Shown here piece by piece: positions 36,142 through 44,120 of a stretch of DNA of 64,000 bases (its first letter is position 1; the number at the start of each line of letters is the position of its first letter). The notes under the pieces are model-generated. The model did not search any database and was not told the origin of the DNA. It saw nothing but the letters and a program-made list of their open reading frames with translations. Location of the stretch: the NCBI RefSeq assembly GCF_028607085.1, contig NZ_CP117411.1, forward strand, positions 496,001 through 560,000, in the 5' to 3' direction. The DNA comes from Sphingomonas naphthae. GTDB lineage: Bacteria > Pseudomonadota > Alphaproteobacteria > Sphingomonadales > Sphingomonadaceae. The position numbers and the translations under genes are program-made.

Positions 36142-37292
36142 TTCTGCTCTTCCGGGGTGAGGTGGAGCAGGTAGATGCCGAGGCGGTTGGTGGAATTTTC
36201 GGTGGCGTAGGTGAGCATGAAGGCCATCGTCTTGCCGTCCGGGCTGATGACGCCATTGTTGATGCGCCAGCCCTTATAGTCCGAGAAGGTCGTCAGGCGT
36301 GTGTATTTCTTGGGGTCGCTCAGGTCGAGCTTGCACAGATCGACCTCGCTCAGCGACGGCCCGCCCCGGATGTCGCGGCACTCGACCAGCGTCCAGCGGC
36401 CGCTGGGCGCGATGCCCTCGACCTCATGGTTCTCGCCGGTCACGCGCATGTAATCGGTGACCTTGCCGGTATCGAGCCGCACGCCGTGCACCGAGGAATC
36501 GTAATAGGCGCCTTCCTTCGACGTGACGTCGCCATGGAAGGAATAGCAGCTGAAGATCACTTCCTGATCGTTGTCGCGCAGATCCTGCGGCTCGGCCATG
36601 CAGTCGCTGCGCAGGCGGCGATAGATTTCGCGCTTGTTGGCGATCGCCGGCTTGCCGCCGTTGTAGACCACGTCACCCACGAAGAAGGCGACATATTCGT
36701 CGGCATTGGGCTGATCGCCGGTGACATTGTGGTGGAGCGCCAGCCGCGCCGCGCCGGGGCTGCGCTCGGCCCAGACGAGCCGGTTGCTGATCCGCGAGAC
36801 GGCGAGCCCCTCGAAATTGCGCGTGTCGAGCGGGATCGCTTCCTTGGTGCCCGATTTGTCGAGGAAGAAGATCTCGGAGAATTGCATCCGCGAGATCGCC
36901 TCGTCTCGCTCCATCTGCCGCGCACCGGTCAGCAGAATGTTGCCGTCCTTCAGATAATGGGCGCGCAGGAAGCCGTTGTTAGGGAAATGGCTCGTCATGC
37001 TGCGCACCTGGCGGGTGGCGATGTCCATTTCGTAGACGGTGCCGAATTCCTGATCGAGCATCAGCAGCTTGGTGCCGTCCGCCGAATAGGCCGGGCGGGT
37101 GCCGAAGGTGGAGAGTGCTTCCCAGTTCGCGGGCAGCTTCGCCATCGGATTGCCGCTCAGCGTCCCCGTCTTCGGGCGCGACGTATCGTGGAACAGCGGG
37201 TCGCTCTTGGCTGTCTGCGCCGGCGCGCCGGATGCCAGCGACGCCAAGGCGATCGCCGCCAAAGGAAGTCCTGTCCATATATTGCTTTTCAT
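36138..37292 (-). CDS. Secreted PD40 beta-propeller protein C
   Basis: A 384-residue protein with a Sec signal (MKSNIWTGLPLAAIALASLASGAPAQ). It is the most divergent of the four propellers: FGTRPAYSADGTKLLML replaces the FSPDG core. It keeps SDCMAEPQDLRDNDQEVIFSC, TLVEC, VDLC and ISPDGKTMAFML, including all four cysteines. It is the first gene of a two-gene unit with the Tat-exported hydratase-like protein, overlapping by 4 bp, and is divergent from the PQQ-dehydrogenase operon over a shared operator. Confidence 0.75.
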   Translation of the reverse strand: MKSNIWTGLPLAAIALASLASGAPAQTAKSDPLFHDTSRPKTGTLSGNPMAKLPANWEALSTFGTRPAYSADGTKLLMLDQEFGTVYEMDIATRQVRSMTSHFPNNGFLRAHYLKDGNILLTGARQMERDEAISRMQFSEIFFLDKSGTKEAIPLDTRNFEGLAVSRISNRLVWAERSPGAARLALHHNVTGDQPNADEYVAFFVGDVVYNGGKPAIANKREIYRRLRSDCMAEPQDLRDNDQEVIFSCYSFHGDVTSKEGAYYDSSVHGVRLDTGKVTDYMRVTGENHEVEGIAPSGRWTLVECRDIRGGPSLSEVDLCKLDLSDPKKYTRLTTFSDYKGWRINNGVISPDGKTMAFMLTYATENSTNRLGIYLLHLTPEEQK

Positions 37293-37398
37293 GGGCTCTC
37301 TCCTTGCTGAATAGCTGCCTTCTTGTTGGCTATGCTTGCCGCACGATCATGCGACTGTCGCGAGGGGAGTCCGTCTGGCGGCCGTCTTGGAGCGTCGT

Positions 37399-37413
37399 TT
37401 TCATGATGTGGAA
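37399..37413. promoter_or_regulatory. Putative IclR-type operator, site 5 (propeller C / PQQ-dehydrogenase divergent)
   Basis: TTTCATGATGTGGAA matches the shared pattern fully. It lies midway between the divergent starts at 37292 (106 bp) and 37532 (118 bp), where one site could govern both units. Confidence 0.55.
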
Positions 37414-37531
37414 ATGGCGCCGCCGATCGATTGGCCCGCCCCGGCACTCCCACTAAGCCCCTCTCATCATCCGCAATTCGGCCGCCCGGAGAGGGGCGCC
37501 GGCCCCAAGCGGACACGAGGGAGAGAGAAGC

Positions 37532-39688
37532 GTGGGATCGCCCGTTGCCACCCGATATTTCGGCAAGACCATCACCAAGCGCGCCGCAATGGCGCTGGCG
37601 GGCATCTCGGCGGCGGCGTTGGGGCTGTCGGCTTGCTCCTCGTCCGGCAGCGGCGGTGGCGGTGGCGATGCGCAGCCGTCGGTCACGCTCGAGGATTGGA
37701 AGACGATCGGCGGCTCGAGCAAGGAGCAATTCTATTCTTCGCTCAGCGGCATCAACGACAGCAATGTGAAGTCGCTCGGCCTCGCGTGGTATGCCGATTT
37801 CGACACGTCGCGCGGGCAGGAGGCCAATGTCGTCGTCGTCGATGGCGTGCTCTACACTTCGACCGCCTGGTCGAAGGTCTATGCCTATGACGCGAAGACC
37901 GGCAAGCAGCTGTGGATGTTCGATCCCGAGGTCGCCGGTCGCAAGGGCTATGACGCCTGCTGCGACGTGGTAAACCGGGGTGTCGCCGTCTCCGGCGGCA
38001 AGCTTTACGTGGGCGCGCTCGACGGCCGCCTGATCGCGCTCGACGCCAAATCCGGCGCCAAGCTGTGGGAGGTGCAGACCACCGATACCAGCAAGCCCTA
38101 TACGATCACCGGCGCGCCGCGCGTGGTGAAGGGCAAGGTGCTGATCGGCAACGGTGGCGCCGAATATGGCGTGCGTGGCTATGTGACGGCCTATGACGCC
38201 GCCACCGGCAAGCAGGTCTGGCGCTTCTACACCGTCCCCGGCGATCCGGCGAAGGGCAAGGACAATGCCGCTTCCGATCCGCAGATGGAGACGGCGGCCA
38301 AGAGCTGGTTCGGCAAATGGTATCAATATGGCGGCGGCGGCACCGTGTGGGACGCGATCGTCTACGACGAGGAGCTCAACCAGGTCCTGATCGGCGTCGG
38401 CAACGGTTCGCCGTGGAACCAGCGCGTGCGATCGGACGGGAAGGGGGACAATCTGTTCCTGTCGTCGGTCGTCGCGCTCGATCCCGACACCGGCAAGTAT
38501 AAATGGCATTTCCAGGAGACGCCGGGCGAGACGTGGGACTTCACCGCGACCCAGCCGATCATCCTGGCCGATCTCAAGATCGACGGCGCCGTCCGCAAGG
38601 TGATGATGCAGGCGCCGAAGAACGGCTTCTTCTACGTCATCGACCGGCAGAGCGGGAAGTTCATCTCCGCCAAGAATTTCGTACCGGTCAACTGGGCGAC
38701 GGGGGCGGACCCCAAGACCGGCCGGCCGATCGAGGTGCCCGAAGCGCGCTGGGGCAGCAAGGACGCCAATTTCGTCGCCCGCCCCGGCGCCTATGGCGCG
38801 CACAGCTGGCAACCGATGGCCTACAGCCCCAAGACCGGGCTGGTCTATATTCCGGCGCAGGACGTGGCGTTCGGCTATCAGAACGACGCCAATTTCAAAT
38901 ATGCGCCCGGCATGTGGAATCTGGCGAACGTGTCGCCGACCAACCTCGCGCAGGACAGTTCCGCCGATATGGACAAGCTGCGCCAGACGACGCGCGGCGA
39001 GATCGTCGCGTGGGATCCGGTCAAGCAGAAGGCGGCGTGGCGCGTACAACATAATTTCGCCGGCAACGGCGGCATTCTGGCGACGGGCGGCAATCTGCTG
39101 TTCCAGGGCAGCCCGGACGGTAGCTTCAACGCCTATAGCGCGGCCGACGGCAAGAAATTGTGGTCGAGCGACGTGCAGACCGGCGTGGTCGCGGCACCCT
39201 CGACCTTCAAGGTGGGCAACGATCAATATGTGGCGGTGGCGGCGGGCTTCGGCGGCGTGTTCGCGCTGTTCAGTGGCCTTGCCCCCAATCCGCACCAGCG
39301 GCCCAACGGGCGCCTGCTGGTGTTCAAGCTCAACGGCACCGCCAAGCTGCCGGCCTACACCCCGCCGGCGACCCCGCCCAATCCGCCCAAGGATGTGGCG
39401 CCCGCGGCGCGCGTGCAGGAGGGCTTCGGCCTCTACGCCGGCATGTGCACCGCCTGCCACGGCGGTCAGGCCTGGTCGAACGGCGTGATCCCCGATCTGC
39501 GCCGATCGGTGGCGCTGACCGATCCGAACACCTGGCAGTCGATCGTCTATGGCGGCGCGCTGGAGCCCAACGGCATGATCTCGTTCAAGGGCAAGCTGAC
39601 GCCCGAGCAGATCGAATCGATCCGCCTGTATGTCGGCGAGCGTGCCCGCAAGCTGAAGATCGAAATCGAGCAGGGCGGCCGGAAGTAA
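37532..39688 (+). CDS. PQQ-dependent quinohemoprotein alcohol dehydrogenase, predicted lipoprotein
   Basis: A 718-residue periplasmic enzyme. The eight-bladed PQQ propeller (about residues 50-590) shows the vicinal disulfide Cys143-Cys144 (DACCDVVNRG), repeated W-motif blades (AYDAKTGKQLW, ALDAKSGAKLW, AWDPVKQKAAW) and ETWDFTATQPI. A C-terminal cytochrome c domain has CTACH (Cys639, Cys642, His643). So it is a type II quinohemoprotein oxidising alcohols, diols or aldehydes and passing electrons to the respiratory chain. The N-terminus ends in LSAC followed by a Ser/Gly tract, a lipobox suggesting membrane anchoring. Start GTG at 37532 has GAGGGAGAGAG upstream; ATG at 37589 is an alternative. 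It heads a four-gene operon. Confidence 0.9.
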   Translation: MGSPVATRYFGKTITKRAAMALAGISAAALGLSACSSSGSGGGGGDAQPSVTLEDWKTIGGSSKEQFYSSLSGINDSNVKSLGLAWYADFDTSRGQEANVVVVDGVLYTSTAWSKVYAYDAKTGKQLWMFDPEVAGRKGYDACCDVVNRGVAVSGGKLYVGALDGRLIALDAKSGAKLWEVQTTDTSKPYTITGAPRVVKGKVLIGNGGAEYGVRGYVTAYDAATGKQVWRFYTVPGDPAKGKDNAASDPQMETAAKSWFGKWYQYGGGGTVWDAIVYDEELNQVLIGVGNGSPWNQRVRSDGKGDNLFLSSVVALDPDTGKYKWHFQETPGETWDFTATQPIILADLKIDGAVRKVMMQAPKNGFFYVIDRQSGKFISAKNFVPVNWATGADPKTGRPIEVPEARWGSKDANFVARPGAYGAHSWQPMAYSPKTGLVYIPAQDVAFGYQNDANFKYAPGMWNLANVSPTNLAQDSSADMDKLRQTTRGEIVAWDPVKQKAAWRVQHNFAGNGGILATGGNLLFQGSPDGSFNAYSAADGKKLWSSDVQTGVVAAPSTFKVGNDQYVAVAAGFGGVFALFSGLAPNPHQRPNGRLLVFKLNGTAKLPAYTPPATPPNPPKDVAPAARVQEGFGLYAGMCTACHGGQAWSNGVIPDLRRSVALTDPNTWQSIVYGGALEPNGMISFKGKLTPEQIESIRLYVGERARKLKIEIEQGGRK

Positions 39689-39725
39689 GCCGCCGCCTCA
39701 CCCTGATCGCGACGGGAGACGCGAC

Positions 39726-41375
39726 GTGCAGAGCCTGATGGCGGGGCCGCTGACCCCTCCGCTGACGGAAGCGACGATCGGCGAGGCCGTGCAGGCCGCC
39801 GCGCGCCGCTGGCCGCATGCGGAGGCGTTGGTGTCCTGCGAGCAGGGTATCCGCTGGACCTTCGCCGAGCTCGCGGAGGAGGTCGATCGCCTCGCCGCCG
39901 GCCTGCTCGAACTCGGGCTGAAGAAGGGCGAGCGGATCGGCGTGTGGGCGCCCAATTGCGCGGAATGGGCGCTGATGCAGTTCGCGGCGGCGCGGATCGG
40001 GCTGATCCTCGTCACGATCAACCCCGCCTATCGCTCGACCGAACTGGCCTACACGCTCCGCAAGGTCGGCATCGCCGCTTTGGTGACGGCGGAGCGGTTC
40101 CGCAGCTCGGACTATCCGGCGCTGATCGGTGATGCGATCCCCGGCTTCCTCGATACGCCGGGGCTGTTGCCCACGGCCGATTTCCCCGATCTGCGCCATA
40201 TGTTCGTGATCGGCGAAGCGCGCGGGCCGAACGCGCTGCCCTTCGCCTCCATCGCGGCGCCGCTGACCGATGAGCGGCGGGCGGCAATCGAGGCGGTCGC
40301 GGCGACCCTCGATTGCCGTGATCCGATCAACATCCAGTTCACCAGCGGCACCACCGGCGACCCCAAGGGCGCGACGCTCTCCCACCGCAACATCCTCAAC
40401 AACGGCCTGTTGAGCGGCGAGCGGATGGCGATCGGGGAGGGGGATCGGCTGTGCATCCCGATCCCGCTCTACCATTGCTTCGGGCTGGTGCTGGGCAACC
40501 TCGTCTGCCTCACGCGCGGCGCGACGATGGTCTATCCCGCGCCCGCCTTCACCCCGGCCGCGACCCTGGCGGCCATCTCGCAGGAGCGGTGCACCGCGCT
40601 TCACGGCGTGCCGACGATGTTCATCGCCATGCTCGATCTGCTGACGCGCGAAGCCTATGATGTCTCGACCTTGCGCGCCGGCATGATGGCCGGCGCCTTG
40701 TGCCCGCCCGACGTGATGGCGGCGGTGATCGATCGGATGAACATGGTCGATCTCACGATCGGCTACGGCATGACCGAGACGAGCCCGCTCTGCACCCAAT
40801 CCACCCCAGACGACACGCTGGAGCGGCGGGTGACGACGATCGGCCGGGTGGCGCCCCATGTCGAGATCAGGATCGTCGATGGCGACGGTACGATCGTCGA
40901 TCGGGGCGAGACCGGCGAAATCCTGATCCGGGGCTACAATGTGATGCTCGGCTATTGGGACGATGCCGATCGCACCGCCGCCGCGATCGATGCCGAGGGG
41001 TGGATGCACACCGGCGATCTCGGGATGATCGACGCGGATGGCTATGGCCGGGTCGTCGGGCGCAGCAAGGACGTCATCATCCGGGGCGGCGAGAACGTCT
41101 ATCCGGTCGAGATCGAGAATTATCTCCGCACCCACCCCGACATCCTCGATGCGGCGGTGTTCGCCATTCCCTGCCCGCGCATGGGCGAGGATGTGTGCGC
41201 CTGGGTGCGGCCGCGCGACGGTGCCGCGCTCACCGGCGACGCGGTGCGCGATTACTGCCGGGGTCGCATCGCCCATTACAAGGTGCCGGCCAGGGTCGAG
41301 ATCGTCGATGCCTTCCCGATGACGGTGACGGGCAAGATCCAGAAGTTCGAAATGCAGCGCGTGATGGCGGCGTGA
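39726..41375 (+). CDS. AMP-binding acyl-CoA synthetase (FadD-like)
   Basis: A 549-residue adenylate-forming ligase with the P-loop TSGTTGDPKGA (from about residue 206), YGMTETSPL, the GEILIRGYNVMLGYW block and the C-terminal hinge GRSKDVIIRGGENVYPVEIE, followed by the catalytic Lys region TVTGKIQKFEMQ. It activates a carboxylic acid as acyl-CoA; medium-chain or aryl acids fit equally. Start GTG at 39726 has GGGAG 7 bp upstream, while the ATG at 39738 has none. It lies second in the operon between the PQQ dehydrogenase and the aldehyde dehydrogenase. Confidence 0.87.
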   Translation: MQSLMAGPLTPPLTEATIGEAVQAAARRWPHAEALVSCEQGIRWTFAELAEEVDRLAAGLLELGLKKGERIGVWAPNCAEWALMQFAAARIGLILVTINPAYRSTELAYTLRKVGIAALVTAERFRSSDYPALIGDAIPGFLDTPGLLPTADFPDLRHMFVIGEARGPNALPFASIAAPLTDERRAAIEAVAATLDCRDPINIQFTSGTTGDPKGATLSHRNILNNGLLSGERMAIGEGDRLCIPIPLYHCFGLVLGNLVCLTRGATMVYPAPAFTPAATLAAISQERCTALHGVPTMFIAMLDLLTREAYDVSTLRAGMMAGALCPPDVMAAVIDRMNMVDLTIGYGMTETSPLCTQSTPDDTLERRVTTIGRVAPHVEIRIVDGDGTIVDRGETGEILIRGYNVMLGYWDDADRTAAAIDAEGWMHTGDLGMIDADGYGRVVGRSKDVIIRGGENVYPVEIENYLRTHPDILDAAVFAIPCPRMGEDVCAWVRPRDGAALTGDAVRDYCRGRIAHYKVPARVEIVDAFPMTVTGKIQKFEMQRVMAA

Positions 41376-41412
41376 CCATCCGGTCCCGCCGTGTCCGCAC
41401 CTTAGGAGAAAC

Positions 41413-42819
41413 ATGATGCACCCCTATCCCATGCTGATCGGCGGCGAGTTCGTGGCGGGCGACCGGAAGCTCGAGGTCGTCAATCCGGCCACCGAGGAAG
41501 TGTTCGTCACCAGCGGCGCGGCGTCCGAAGCCCAGTTCATTCAGGCGATCGCGGCCGCCAAGGCTGCTTTTCCGGCCTGGTCTGTCTCGACGATGGACGA
41601 GCGCCGCGCGCTGCTGGTGAAACTCGCCGATGGGATGGAGGCGCGGGTCGACGAGATGGCCCGGCTCCTCACCAGCGAGCAGGGCAAGCCGCTGCCCGAG
41701 GCCACCGGTGAGATCCAGTACGCGATCGGCTTCATCCGCTATTTCGCGACGCTGGACCTGCCGGTCGAGGTGATCGAGGACAGCGACACCCGCCGGGTCG
41801 AGGCGCACAGGAAGCCGCTGGGCGTGGTCGGGGCGATCGTGCCGTGGAACTTCCCGATCCTGATCGTCGCCTTCAAGCTGCCGCTGGCGCTGCTCGCCGG
41901 CAACACCGTGGTGCTGAAGCCCGCCGCGACGACACCGCTCACCACTCTGCTGCTGGGCGAAATCTGCAAGGACATCTTCCCGGCCGGCGTGGTCAATGTC
42001 GTGGCTGATCTCAACGATCTGGGCGGGCTGCTCTCGTCCCACCCCGATGTTGCCAAGATCAGCTTCACCGGCTCGACGGAGACGGGCCGCAAGGTGATGT
42101 CGGCCGCCGCCGCGACGATCAAGCGCATCACGCTGGAACTGGGCGGCAACGACGCCGCGATCGTGCTGGAAGATGCCGACCCCAAGAAGGCCGCCGCCGG
42201 CATCTACGCGGGCGCTTTCTTCAACGCGGGCCAGGTCTGCATCGCCCTCAAGCGCGCCTATGTCCACGAGGGCATCTATGACGCGCTGTGCGACGAGCTG
42301 GCGCAACTCGCCAATGCCGCCGTGGTCGACGACGGGCTGAAGCAGGGCGCCACGATCGGCCCGATCCAGAACAAGGTGCAGTATGACAAGGTTCTGGAAT
42401 TCCTCGCCGACGCGCACGACAGCGGCACCGTGATCGCCGGCGGCAACGCGCTGGAGCGGGCGGGCTATTTCGTCCAGCCGACGATCGTGCGCGACATCAG
42501 CGACGGCACCAAGCTGGTGGACGAGGAGCAGTTCGGCCCGATCCTGCCGGTCATCAAGTACAGCGATCCGCTCGACGCGCTGGCGCGCGCCAATGCCTCG
42601 CCATATGGTCTGGGTGCCTCCGTATGGGGCACCGATGTAACCAAGGCCTATGAGATCGCGCAGCAGATGGAAGCGGGCACGGTGTGGATCAACCAGCACC
42701 TCAATTTCGGCCCGAACATCCCCTTCGGCGGCGCGAAGCAATCGGGCCTCGGCACCGAATTCGCCGACGAAGGGCTGCATGAATTCACGCAGCTCCGCGT
42801 TGTGAACATGGCCAAGTAG
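41413..42819 (+). CDS. NAD(P)-dependent aldehyde dehydrogenase
   Basis: A 468-residue ALDH-superfamily enzyme oxidising an aldehyde to the acid. Catalytic Cys276 lies in [13 protein letters not shown] and Glu242 in [11 protein letters not shown]; the cofactor motif [12 protein letters not shown] and the PWNFPIL segment are intact. In the operon it would act on the aldehyde produced by the PQQ dehydrogenase. With the L-lactate dehydrogenase next to it, lactaldehyde or glycolaldehyde are candidate substrates; this is inferred from position. Confidence 0.9.
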   Translation: MMHPYPMLIGGEFVAGDRKLEVVNPATEEVFVTSGAASEAQFIQAIAAAKAAFPAWSVSTMDERRALLVKLADGMEARVDEMARLLTSEQGKPLPEATGEIQYAIGFIRYFATLDLPVEVIEDSDTRRVEAHRKPLGVVGAIVPWNFPILIVAFKLPLALLAGNTVVLKPAATTPLTTLLLGEICKDIFPAGVVNVVADLNDLGGLLSSHPDVAKISFTGSTETGRKVMSAAAATIKRITLELGGNDAAIVLEDADPKKAAAGIYAGAFFNAGQVCIALKRAYVHEGIYDALCDELAQLANAAVVDDGLKQGATIGPIQNKVQYDKVLEFLADAHDSGTVIAGGNALERAGYFVQPTIVRDISDGTKLVDEEQFGPILPVIKYSDPLDALARANASPYGLGASVWGTDVTKAYEIAQQMEAGTVWINQHLNFGPNIPFGGAKQSGLGTEFADEGLHEFTQLRVVNMAK

Positions 42820-42829
42820 GGACGACGAT

Positions 42830-43990
42830 ATGGTAGCCGCCTCGACCCTGGATTTCCGCGATCTGGCGCGGCGGCGGCTACCCCATTTCCTGTTCGAATA
42901 TATCGACGGCGGCTCCTACGCCGAAGTGACGCTGCGCCGGAACATCGCCGATCTCGAACGGATCAGCCTGCGCCAGCGCGTGCTGACCGACGTGTCGGCG
43001 ATCGACCTGTCGACCGAGATGTTCGGGGTGCGATCGGCGATGCCGGTGGCGCTCGGGCCGATCGGTCTGGCCGGGCTGTGCGCGCGCCGTGGCGAGGTGC
43101 AGGCGGCCCGTGCGGCCGAGGCGGCGAACATCCCCTTCTGCCTCTCCACCGTGTCGGCCTGCGCGCTGGAGGAGGTGGTGGCGGGCACCAGCCGCCCGAT
43201 CTGGTTCCAGCTCTACATGATCCGCGACCGCGCGTTCATGAAGGACATGCTGGCGCGCGCGCGGGCGGCGGGCTGCACGGCGCTCGTCTTCACCGTCGAT
43301 ATGCCGGTGCCGGGATCGCGCTATCGCGATCGGCGATCGGGGCTGGCGGGGGCGCCTGGGATGCGCGGCGCGATCCGTCGAACGGTGCAGGCGCTGCGTA
43401 GGCCGGGCTGGGCGTGGGACGTCGGTATCCACGGCCGGCCGCACAGCCTGGGCAACGTCTCGGCCGTGCTGGGCAAGCAGACCGGGCTCGAGGATTATAT
43501 GGGCTGGCTCGCCGCCAATTTCGATCCGTCGATCTCGTGGAAGGATCTCGATTTCATCCGCGAGATCTGGACCGGGCCGCTCATCATCAAGGGCATCCTC
43601 GATCCCGAAGACGCCGAAGCGGCGGTGCGGCTGGGGGCGGACGGCATCATCGTGTCGAACCATGGCGGGCGGCAGCTCGATGGCGTGCCGTCCACGGCGG
43701 TCGCCCTGCCGGCGATCGCGCGGGCGGTGGCGGGGCGGATCACGATCATGGCCGATGGCGGCATCCGCTCCGGGCTCGACGTGGTGCGGATGCTCGCGCT
43801 CGGCGCGGACGGCGTGTTGCTGGGCCGGGCTTGGGCCTTCGCGCTGGCGTCGGGCGGGCAGGCGGCTGTGGCGCATATGCTCAAGCTGATCGAGGCGGAG
43901 ATGCGCGTCGCGATGGCGCTCACGTCGACCGTGCGGATCGCCGATCTCGACGCTTCCAAGCTGGTGGACGGGCAGGGCGCCACTCGCTGA
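42830..43990 (+). CDS. lldD: FMN-dependent L-lactate dehydrogenase
   Basis: A 386-residue membrane-associated alpha-hydroxyacid dehydrogenase that oxidises L-lactate to pyruvate with quinone as acceptor. The sequence follows E. coli LldD closely by eye: [92 protein letters not shown] and [20 protein letters not shown]. Catalytic His278 is in [10 protein letters not shown]. Mandelate or glycolate oxidase are less likely because of the LldD-specific insert region. It is the last gene of the operon that starts with the PQQ dehydrogenase. Confidence 0.88.
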   Translation: MVAASTLDFRDLARRRLPHFLFEYIDGGSYAEVTLRRNIADLERISLRQRVLTDVSAIDLSTEMFGVRSAMPVALGPIGLAGLCARRGEVQAARAAEAANIPFCLSTVSACALEEVVAGTSRPIWFQLYMIRDRAFMKDMLARARAAGCTALVFTVDMPVPGSRYRDRRSGLAGAPGMRGAIRRTVQALRRPGWAWDVGIHGRPHSLGNVSAVLGKQTGLEDYMGWLAANFDPSISWKDLDFIREIWTGPLIIKGILDPEDAEAAVRLGADGIIVSNHGGRQLDGVPSTAVALPAIARAVAGRITIMADGGIRSGLDVVRMLALGADGVLLGRAWAFALASGGQAAVAHMLKLIEAEMRVAMALTSTVRIADLDASKLVDGQGATR

Positions 43991-44004
43991 ACCGACCGGT
44001 CGGT
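43991..44004. promoter_or_regulatory. 14-bp perfect palindrome, TetR-type operator candidate
   Basis: ACCGACCGGTCGGT immediately follows the lldD stop codon and lies 116 bp upstream of TonB receptor 2. A one-mismatch copy lies upstream of paaK at 50902. The form resembles TetR-family operators; no TetR gene is in the window. Confidence 0.5.
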
Positions 44005-44025
44005 CGAACATTATTTTGGCCGCGC

Positions 44026-44040
44026 GTCCATATCGTGGAA
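44026..44040. promoter_or_regulatory. Putative IclR-type operator, site 6 (TonB receptor 2)
   Basis: GTCCATATCGTGGAA matches the shared pattern at most positions. It lies 80 bp upstream of TonB receptor 2. Confidence 0.5.
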
Positions 44041-44120
44041 CGACTGCTTGCCGGGTGCGCCCCGTCTGCCGCTTAACGACAGGGAGAAAACAAGCCGACA
44101 CAGTTCGGAAAGGGAGATGT

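Noticed and set aside
39585-41414. A 609-codon leftward open frame opposite the acyl-CoA synthetase
   Set aside because: The plus strand has all adenylate-forming ligase motifs; the antisense translation has none.
42830-43990. Reading this gene as mandelate dehydrogenase (mdlB) in a mandelate-to-benzoate pathway
   Set aside because: The sequence follows L-lactate dehydrogenase LldD through its insert region, and no benzoylformate decarboxylase or mandelate racemase is present.
31161-43990. Identifying the island as a polyethylene glycol (peg) operon
   Set aside because: The gene classes overlap, but the GMC-type flavin PEG dehydrogenase, the AraC-type regulator and the usual gene order are missing.
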